Origin: an uncultured Bacillota bacterium
GTDB lineage: Bacteria; Bacillota; Clostridia; Christensenellales; QAND01
Length of the DNA: 12,861 bases
Reading direction: 5' to 3'
Assembly: GCA_905208455.1 (NCBI GenBank)
Contig: CAJLPK010000049.1
Location: forward strand, 1-12,861
Shown: piece after piece, positions 6,862-11,479 of the stretch
Layout of the letters: each line of letters starts with the position of its first letter
Position numbering within the stretch: the stretch's first letter is position 1
Program-made: the position numbers and the translations under genes
Notes under the pieces: generated by a model
Seen by the model: the letters and a program-made list of their open reading frames with translations, nothing else
Databases searched by the model: none
Told to the model about the DNA's origin: nothing

Positions 6862-6894
6862 AAATCCTAAAGTAAATCTTAAGAAATTCTAAAG
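6862..6894 (-). promoter_or_regulatory. Three tandem 11-bp direct repeats: predicted OmpR-family response-regulator operator
   Basis: On the minus strand CTTTAGAATTT (6894-6884), CTTAAGATTTA (6883-6873) and CTTTAGGATTT (6872-6862) follow one another with no spacer. The next 11 bases also begin CTT. An 11-bp period is the half-site spacing of PhoB/OmpR winged-helix dimers. The third repeat covers the -35 position of the transporter promoter. The likely ligand is the response regulator encoded directly upstream. Confidence 0.65.
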
Positions 6895-6900
6895 ATCCCC

Positions 6901-6928
6901 GAACAAAAAAAGGGCTGCCCGCCCTTTT
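6901..6928 (-). terminator. Intrinsic terminator after the response regulator
   Basis: An 8-bp stem AAAAGGGC / GCCCTTTT (6908-6915 with 6921-6928) and a 5-nt loop run into a T7 tract in the minus direction. It begins 12 nt after the response-regulator TGA stop. Confidence 0.85.
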
Positions 6929-6939
6929 CTCTCCTCGCT

Positions 6940-7632
6940 TCATTCATCGCTCATCTTAAATCCAACGCCCCATACCGTCTTGATATATTCGTTGTCCGGG
7001 TCTTGCTGTGCAATCTTGCTCCGTATATTGCTGATATGTACGTTGATTGTGTTATCGTCGCCGTAATAAGGCTCTCCCCATACCGTTTCAAAAAGGTTTT
7101 CTCTTGTAAAAACCTTGCGCGGGTACATGAGCAGCAGTCTTAATATATCGAACTCATGCGAAGTAAACGCAACACGATTCCCCTGAATTTTTACTTCTCT
7201 AGCGTCTATATCCAAGGTGATTCCTTTGAAACGGTGCTTCCCTGTTTCCTGTTTATGCACAGAAAACTGCGTATACCGCCGCAGCTGGGCCTGTATGCGC
7301 GCCATGACCTCCTCCACATCAAACGGCTTGGAAATAAAGTCATCCGCCCCCATGCGCAAAGCATTGAGCTTATCCTCCTGGCCTTTGGCAGATATCACCA
7401 GGATGGGCATGGTATGTTCGGCCCGGATCTGCTCTATCAGCGCTTCCCCCGTGATTCCCGGCAGCATCAGATCCAGCAAAATCAGCTGAAAGGCTTCATT
7501 CTTTAGACAGAGCCTTGCTTCACTCCCGGAAAAAGCGGAAGTGACCTCATAGCCCTGCTTTTTTAGCATTGCGGTCAAAAGGCCATTGATGTCCGCATCG
7601 TCCTCTACCACTAAAATTTTGGCCGTTTCCAT
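6940..7632 (-). CDS. OmpR/PhoB-family response regulator
   Basis: DNA-binding partner expected for the kinase at 4112-5017. The 230-aa product has a receiver domain 1-120 with the acidic pair Asp11-Asp12 (VVEDDADI), phospho-acceptor Asp54 (LILLDLMLPG), the Ser/Thr switch position in VISAKG and Lys102 in ISKPF. A winged-helix domain (about 135-230) shows FTSHEFDILRLLLMYPRKVF, the TRENLFETVWG turn and the recognition helix NTINVHISNIRSKI. ATG 7632 is chosen because GGGGGTG lies 7 nt upstream and METAKILVVEDD is the normal start. A longer in-frame reading from 7719 begins in the preceding terminator. A terminator follows it, and the transporter it probably controls is next. It likely binds the 11-bp repeats at 6862-6894. 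Confidence 0.95.
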   Translation of the reverse strand: METAKILVVEDDADINGLLTAMLKKQGYEVTSAFSGSEARLCLKNEAFQLILLDLMLPGITGEALIEQIRAEHTMPILVISAKGQEDKLNALRMGADDFISKPFDVEEVMARIQAQLRRYTQFSVHKQETGKHRFKGITLDIDAREVKIQGNRVAFTSHEFDILRLLLMYPRKVFTRENLFETVWGEPYYGDDNTINVHISNIRSKIAQQDPDNEYIKTVWGVGFKMSDE

Positions 7633-7657
7633 GCACAGCACCCCCTTATGCTTTTGT

Positions 7658-7686
7658 AGCATATCATCCTTGCCAAAATTGCGCAA
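7658..7686 (-). promoter_or_regulatory. Possible promoter for the response regulator
   Basis: On the minus strand TTGCGC (7686-7681) and TATGCT (7663-7658) are spaced 17 bp, each with four of six consensus bases. It lies between the upstream terminator and the chosen start. A modest match only. Confidence 0.3.
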
Positions 7687-7700
7687 TGGAATGTGCCGTA

Positions 7701-7736
7701 TAAAAAAAAGGACGCGCAAGCTAGTCGTCCCCTTTT
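7701..7736 (-). terminator. Intrinsic terminator overlapping the end of the XRE regulator gene
   Basis: On the minus strand GGACG and CGTCC pair across the last codons and TAG stop of the regulator. The A6 run upstream can pair with the T8 run downstream. The short GC core makes it weaker than the other terminators here. Confidence 0.6.
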
Positions 7737-8116
7737 TTCTGTTTTTGGCCGCTCGTTTCTGCCAGGCTAAGCGTTTTGCAAAACCAGTCCGGCTCCATCC
7801 TCTCCAATAGAACCACCAGCTGATCCATTTTTTCTTCTTTTCCTTCCGTCAGCCGTAAAATCTCTTCTATGATCCTATGGGTCTGGATGGGGTACGGGTT
7901 CAGTTGATCAAAAAATTCGTATGGCGTTACGCGCAGCAGCGCACAGATTTTGAAAAACATCTTCATCGAAGGCCCGCCATCCGGGTTCTTATGATCCAGT
8001 ACTGCTCCAATATAATTCGGGCTTTTGCCCAGCATACTGGAAAGCTGGCGTTCGGATACCCTGAGCCTCATCCGCAGCGCAGTAATTCTTTCTTTTACGT
8101 ATTCAATTTCTGTCAT
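7721..8116 (-). CDS. XRE-family helix-turn-helix regulator
   Basis: Small cytoplasmic DNA-binding protein of 131 aa. Residues about 14-70 form a Cro/CI-type five-helix domain: VSERQLSSMLGKSPNYIGAV holds helices 2 and 3, and PSMKMFFKICALLRVTPYEFF holds helices 4 and 5. The C-terminal 60 residues are helical, charged and of unknown role, ending in KQKKGDD. The ATG is preceded by only a weak SD; an AGGAAG is about 16 nt away. A terminator separates it from the response regulator, so co-regulation with the two-component module is suggested by position only. The target is unknown; its own upstream region with repeated elements is one possibility. Confidence 0.9.
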   Translation of the reverse strand: MTEIEYVKERITALRMRLRVSERQLSSMLGKSPNYIGAVLDHKNPDGGPSMKMFFKICALLRVTPYEFFDQLNPYPIQTHRIIEEILRLTEGKEEKMDQLVVLLERMEPDWFCKTLSLAETSGQKQKKGDD

Positions 8117-8147
8117 CCGATCATTCGCTTTCTTCCTATCTGCAAAA

Positions 8148-8156
8148 ATTATACCA
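8148..8156 (-). promoter_or_regulatory. Extended -10 promoter of the XRE regulator gene
   Basis: TGG-TATAAT on the minus strand is a perfect -10 hexamer with the TGN extension. No good -35 is present. The expected start near 8141 leaves a leader of about 25 nt before ATG 8116. Confidence 0.55.
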
Positions 8157-8188
8157 ACCGTACTCTAACTCTCCCTGGGTATTTCTCC

Positions 8189-8217
8189 TAGACAGTATGG
8201 AAACTGAACAGTATAAT
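8189..8217 (+). promoter_or_regulatory. Plus-strand sigma-A-like promoter with no adjacent downstream gene
   Basis: TAGACA (8189-8194, five of six consensus bases) and a perfect TATAAT (8212-8217) with the ideal 17-bp spacer. Transcription would run antisense to the secreted-protein gene (8317-8736) toward the sigma-factor operon at 8839. Confidence 0.45.
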
Positions 8218-8316
8218 TATGTAAATCAGCAGATAATTAACGAATCTTCACAATATCAATGGGCAATGAAGCAGCCAGTCATCAAAAGGTTCGTCATTCT
8301 GTATGGAAGGGGGGCT

Positions 8317-8736
8317 TTACCAATTTACTTCGCCGGATGTTACCACGGCAGCTCCGGCCGACGCGGTTGATACATAGGCCTTTGCACGGTAGCGATATCC
8401 TTTGGCGGGTGAAACGTATTTTGTCATGGACAGATAGTTTCCGTTTTTGTTTGCCTTAAAGGCTTGTACGTTCGTCCATCCTGCGCCATTCCACCGCTGC
8501 AGCACTACATAAAAATCAATGATATCCGGGCTATAATTTGTCAGACAGGTTACATAAATCTTCATCTGCGTAGAGCTGTGCCGTGTCAGGATACAGCCTG
8601 CCTCTGCTATGGCGCGTGTCTGCGCTTCCTGTTCTGATGGCTCTGCAACGACAGAGCCCGTATCCGCTGCTGCCAATGCTGGGGTGCTGCCCAGCATCAG
8701 CAGTGCGGCCATCATGATTCCCAAAAATTTCTTCAT
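8317..8736 (-). CDS. Small secreted protein of unknown function (DUF6147-like pattern)
   Basis: The 139-aa product has a classic signal peptide: MKK, a hydrophobic core of about 15 residues and a cleavage-like ALA near residue 22. A short acidic linker follows (about 25-42). The remaining 95 residues look like an all-beta domain: KIYVTCLTNYSPDIIDFYVV, LQRWNGAGWTNVQAF, then YRYRAKAYVST, with a conserved-looking LQRWNG.GW core. Cys48 and Cys64 could form a disulfide. The layout recalls small secreted Clostridia proteins of the DUF6147 kind, but this is from memory and not certain. ATG 8736 has an excellent SD, AAAGGAGAA, 7-8 nt upstream; a longer frame to 8823 has none. It is divergent from the ECF sigma operon across 102 bp, which makes it a candidate target or signal of that sigma factor. 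Confidence 0.88.
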   Translation of the reverse strand: MKKFLGIMMAALLMLGSTPALAAADTGSVVAEPSEQEAQTRAIAEAGCILTRHSSTQMKIYVTCLTNYSPDIIDFYVVLQRWNGAGWTNVQAFKANKNGNYLSMTKYVSPAKGYRYRAKAYVSTASAGAAVVTSGEVNW

Positions 8737-8838
8737 ATTTGGTTCTCCTTTACGTTTGGTTGTTGACCTTCCTATGATGACCAGCCAAATAGTAAGACGC
8801 TTGTTCGCAAGAAAATCGGACAACGAAAGGAGAACTTT
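8737..8838. promoter_or_regulatory. Divergent regulatory region of the sigma cassette with inverted-repeat ends
   Basis: This region must hold both promoters. The two ends are near-perfect inverted copies: GTTCTCCTTTACGTT (8742-8756) and AACGAAAGGAGAAC (8822-8835). Each contains the SD of its gene. Toward the sigma gene a -35-like TTGACC (8763-8768) lacks a good -10 at 17 bp; AATAGT lies at 19 bp. A small hairpin CTTG-TTCG-CAAG is at 8800-8811. I see no textbook ECF promoter (GGAAC with CGTC). Confidence 0.5.
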
Positions 8839-9327
8839 ATGGAAGAAAATTTTGAAACTCTATGGCTCCGATACAAAAGGCCCATCTTTGGTTATCTGTT
8901 GGCACATGCGCGTCAGCCAGCCGATGCAGAGGATCTGCTGCAAATCGTTGCGTATAAAGCTCTGAAGAATTTCTCTAGCTTGCGCAATCCGGCAAAATTT
9001 TATTCTTGGATTCACGTTATCGCAAAGCATGTTGTTGCGGATTATCACCGTGCCGCTGTTCCCGAGCCTGTCTCTTTGGCAGACAAGCCAAACCTTCTCA
9101 TTACCCCGGATATAGCAAACGATTCGCTAACGGATATCATAATCCTGGATTTTCTGATGACACTGCCCCCGCAATGGGCATCCGCTATGTATCTTCACTT
9201 GTATTATCACGAAAAGCCGAAGGATTTGGCGAAAAAACTACGTATGCGTGTTCCTTCGGTATCCAAACGCCTATATCGGCTGAAAAAGGAACTGGAGCTT
9301 ATCTTGAAAGGGGATGAAAACCAATGA
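8839..9327 (+). CDS. ECF-type sigma-70 family sigma factor
   Basis: Directs RNA polymerase to a dedicated promoter set. The 162-aa product has region 2 at about 9-70 (YKRPIFGYLLAHARQPADAE, then DLLQIVAYKAL, and SWIHVIAKHVVADYHRA as regions 2.3/2.4). A short linker leads to region 4 at about 108-158 (LPPQWASAMYLHLYYHEKP, then DLAKKLRMRVPSVSKRLYRL as the HTH). There is no region 1 or 3, as expected for ECF sigmas. ATG 8839 has AAAGGAG 7 nt upstream. Its TGA overlaps the ATG of the next gene (ATGA), the typical coupling of a sigma factor with its anti-sigma factor. The group is not assignable by eye. Confidence 0.92.
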   Translation: MEENFETLWLRYKRPIFGYLLAHARQPADAEDLLQIVAYKALKNFSSLRNPAKFYSWIHVIAKHVVADYHRAAVPEPVSLADKPNLLITPDIANDSLTDIIILDFLMTLPPQWASAMYLHLYYHEKPKDLAKKLRMRVPSVSKRLYRLKKELELILKGDENQ

Positions 9328-9947
9328 ACCTCAAACGGGTAAAGCAAATCCAAAGGGAAAATGATAAAAAGCGCTGCCAAGGGCTGGCGGGCCCCTGTAT
9401 TAGCGACGACATCATGCTTTCAGCGCTGCGGTCGGCCGAAAAAAAGCTGCAGGAGCAGCCGTCTGCTCCAAAGATGCATAAGCCCAAGCATAAGCGTTCC
9501 CTGTTGGCGCTGTTGGCAATGCTGTGCCTCATGGCTCTTATTCCCGTTGGCGCCTGGGGATACCGCCGCTTTGTGGAGCCGGCCCCTTTGTCTGGAGTAT
9601 CTGGCCATCCCCATTTTTCCCTTCAGGGAGACGAGTTCATTGCGCGCAGCAATGTATCCGACGACGCTTCTTTGATTTACAGCGTCCAATTTAAGGATTC
9701 TATCATCACCCTAATCGAAGACCATAACCAAATGGGTACGCAGATCCTATTCACCGACCAGGATCCCGCACCGTCCGCCTCCTCTGTGCCCTTCTTTGGG
9801 CAAACCCTGCAGTATTATGTGGATCAAGACGGTGTGATCGGGCATGTAGAGTTTCAAAGTCTGCATTGTCTGCTTCGTATCAGTATGCCCAACGCATCTG
9901 AATCGGATTTTCTCTATGTGGTATCGCATATACAAAAGCTAGACTAG
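9324..9947 (+). CDS. Single-pass membrane protein, predicted anti-sigma factor
   Basis: Likely holds the upstream sigma factor at the membrane. The 207-aa product has a cytoplasmic N-terminus of about 58 residues, rich in Lys/Arg/Gln, with Cys18 and Cys25 (CQGLAGPC). This is not the HxxxCxxC zinc anti-sigma motif. One TM helix follows (about 59-79, SLLALLAMLCLMALIPVGAW), then an outer domain of about 125 residues with a beta-rich pattern that faintly recalls the DUF4367 sensor domains found on clostridial anti-sigma proteins. The role is inferred from the 4-nt ATGA overlap with the sigma gene and the topology, not from a recognised domain. A 96-aa gene follows 14 nt downstream. Confidence 0.85.
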   Translation: MNLKRVKQIQRENDKKRCQGLAGPCISDDIMLSALRSAEKKLQEQPSAPKMHKPKHKRSLLALLAMLCLMALIPVGAWGYRRFVEPAPLSGVSGHPHFSLQGDEFIARSNVSDDASLIYSVQFKDSIITLIEDHNQMGTQILFTDQDPAPSASSVPFFGQTLQYYVDQDGVIGHVEFQSLHCLLRISMPNASESDFLYVVSHIQKLD

Positions 9948-9961
9948 GAGGAATGTATCTT

Positions 9962-10252
9962 ATGCAACCCAAGGCCCCAGAACGCGTCTATATTCTTACT
10001 CACCCTCATTTACGGGTAGATAGTACCGTAAGCGAACACATTGCACTCAATTTGCAAGAGCAAGGCTGGCATCTGGCAGGACATCGGCCTGCCGCATACT
10101 GCGACGGATATATGGCAGGCTATATGGATGCACTCTGCGCTGTATTCTCCCTGATACAGCAAAAGGGGGCTGCCGGGCTACTGCCGTTTCTTGATACGCC
10201 TGTCCTCCAGGCTTGGTTGGCACAAAAAAGGCCTAAAAAAGAACAGCCTTAA
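9962..10252 (+). CDS. 96-aa protein of unknown function, third gene of the sigma operon
   Basis: I do not recognise it. It has no signal peptide and no convincing TM helix. The N-terminal half is mixed (VYILTHPHLRVDSTVSEHIA) and the C-terminal half is helical with Gly and Leu (GYMAGYMDALCAVFSLIQQK, then AAGLLPFLDTPVLQAWL), ending in a basic tail. ATG 9962 is preferred over ATG 9953 because AGGAGG (overlapping the previous TAG) is 10 nt from the former but only 1-2 nt from the latter. Its last codons are part of the terminator palindrome. Co-transcription with the sigma and anti-sigma genes points to a role in the same regulatory unit. Confidence 0.75.
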   Translation: MQPKAPERVYILTHPHLRVDSTVSEHIALNLQEQGWHLAGHRPAAYCDGYMAGYMDALCAVFSLIQQKGAAGLLPFLDTPVLQAWLAQKRPKKEQP

Positions 10253-10267
10253 GGCTGTTCTTTTTTT
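10235..10267. terminator. Bidirectional intrinsic terminator shared by converging genes
   Basis: A perfect 14-bp inverted repeat, AAAAAAGAACAGCC and GGCTGTTCTTTTTT, around a TTAA loop. It has T6-7 in both directions, so it ends the sigma operon (plus) and the dehydrogenase gene (minus). It contains the TAA of the 96-aa gene in its loop and touches the TAA of the dehydrogenase. Confidence 0.95.
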
Positions 10268-11315
10268 ACCAGCATCCATCCTCTCGATATAAATGCATCG
10301 GATAAGATAGGTACTGTACCTCCTCCAGCTTTTCTACCGTAATATACCCAGCGGGTGCGGCCAAAAGGCTGGGAATCCGGTTGACAACCGTAGCGCAAGT
10401 ATGCTCTACGGTAGCCGGCTTTTCTACATAAAACGAAACATTCGGCTCCCCTTTGATCTTCCAGTCGCACATATCGCCGTCATCCGGGCCATATACCTTC
10501 CCAATGCACTGCGTTTCTATCACCGGCCCCTGAAAGGTTTCCGTCGTAACCACTGCGCTCATCCCAATACAATGCCCCTTGGGAATCGTCTTGCCCAGCG
10601 TCTGGGAATAGAGCTCCTTATCGTAAAAGTAAGGGATGCTTTTTTGGCTCTGGCATTTGATCGTCCATCCCATCTTATTGCACAATGCCTCATTTGAATT
10701 CCATACATAAGCCGGCTCCAGCGTTTCCGGATGTGCGATCTGCTTTTCAAATTCCTCCGGGGTCAAGCCTACGCCGTGTGCTTTGGCCAGCGCCAGCCCG
10801 TAATCCTCTACATTGTAGCTGACTGCCCCTTCGATGCGCTCAATGCTGTGGCTCCCCGCTGCCACGGCCGAGACTAAATGAATCCAAAAAATATCCTGCA
10901 TCCCTGAGCCCGCAATCGTGCAGCCTGTCTCTTTTGCGATGCGATCCAGCCGATTCGTTATGCCGGGGGACGTAGTCCATGGATAAATAGCCTCTTCACA
11001 TGTCGTAATGACGTTGATGCCCTTTTTCGCACACAGCTCCAGGTGCAGCGCCATGTCCTCCATAAAGCTAAACAGCGTCATTACCACTACATCGGCATCA
11101 CACTCTGCCAGCACCGCTTCTGCATCCTTGCATATTTTTACACCCAGCGCACGTCCCAGCCCGGCAAACTCCCCAATATCCATGCCGACAATGTTCGGGT
11201 CTACATCGATTGCGCCTACGATTTCTGCGCCTTTTTCATACAGATACCGCAGCGTATACTTTGCCATTTTCCCGCATCCGTATTGCACCACGCGGATTTT
11301 GTCATAATTTTTCAT
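10266..11315 (-). CDS. DapB-fold NAD(P)-dependent dehydrogenase, 2,4-diaminopentanoate dehydrogenase-like
   Basis: Cytoplasmic oxidoreductase of 349 aa. The Rossmann part (about 7-150) opens with VVQYGCGKMAKYTLRYL, with the dinucleotide loop at Gly13 and Gly15, and EIVGAIDVDP as the second strand with its acidic end. ITTCEEAIYPW (103-113) and LDRIAKETGCTIAGSG (123-138) match the family containing 2,4-diaminopentanoate dehydrogenase (Ord) of ornithine fermentation and many proteins loosely named dihydrodipicolinate reductase. The segment after AGSG reads MQDIFW where I expect an NPGF-type motif, so the substrate may differ. The neighbours include no ornithine-pathway genes. ATG 11315 has AAAGGAAGG about 6-8 nt upstream. 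It is divergent from the MATE exporter and ends in the shared terminator. The reaction cannot be assigned from sequence alone. Confidence 0.75.
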   Translation of the reverse strand: MKNYDKIRVVQYGCGKMAKYTLRYLYEKGAEIVGAIDVDPNIVGMDIGEFAGLGRALGVKICKDAEAVLAECDADVVVMTLFSFMEDMALHLELCAKKGINVITTCEEAIYPWTTSPGITNRLDRIAKETGCTIAGSGMQDIFWIHLVSAVAAGSHSIERIEGAVSYNVEDYGLALAKAHGVGLTPEEFEKQIAHPETLEPAYVWNSNEALCNKMGWTIKCQSQKSIPYFYDKELYSQTLGKTIPKGHCIGMSAVVTTETFQGPVIETQCIGKVYGPDDGDMCDWKIKGEPNVSFYVEKPATVEHTCATVVNRIPSLLAAPAGYITVEKLEEVQYLSYPMHLYREDGCW

Positions 11316-11413
11316 AGCGTACCTTCCTTTTCCCCGATGTCTCTGGGTTTACTATCCGCGTCCGCCTGCCCTTTTATGTATGGGAATTTTAGTGTTTTGC
11401 GGCCTCTCGTCTG

Positions 11414-11442
11414 TTGAAACCCAAAGAAGAATACGCTAGTAT
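11414..11442 (+). promoter_or_regulatory. Promoter of the MATE exporter gene
   Basis: TTGAAA (11414-11419, five of six) and TAGTAT (11437-11442, four of six) with a 17-bp spacer, in the 164-bp divergent region between the dehydrogenase and the exporter. The expected start is near 11450, about 30 nt before the TTG start. I see no clear promoter for the dehydrogenase on the other strand. Confidence 0.55.
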
Positions 11443-11479
11443 TAAAAATAAGGATATTGTCCAAAGGGGGGCCGGCATT

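Larger units (their letters stand above)
8117..8316. other. 200-bp AT-rich intergenic region with outward promoters
   Basis: No gene is visible. It holds the minus-strand promoter of the XRE gene and a near-consensus plus-strand promoter. Short direct repeats are present: ACAGTAT at 8192 and 8208, and ATAATTA at 8213 and 8233. The 66-codon plus-strand frame beginning at 8259 has no SD and is not called. I see no clear terminator for the secreted-protein gene that ends at 8317. Confidence 0.6.

Noticed and set aside
7633..7719. Longer N-terminus for the response regulator from 7719
   Set aside because: It would start inside the preceding terminator; receiver domains start as METAKILVVEDD does at 7632.
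8259..8459. 66-codon plus-strand frame downstream of the plus-strand promoter at 8189
   Set aside because: No SD before its ATG, Arg/Pro/Leu-rich shadow-like composition, and it overlaps the secreted-protein gene antisense.
8800..8811. CTTG-TTCG-CAAG hairpin as a terminator or riboswitch part
   Set aside because: Only 4 bp with no T-tract; too small to call anything beyond a note in the intergenic region.
8737..8823. Longer N-terminus for the secreted protein from 8823
   Set aside because: It would bury the signal peptide 29 residues inside; ATG 8736 has an excellent SD and a classic signal peptide.
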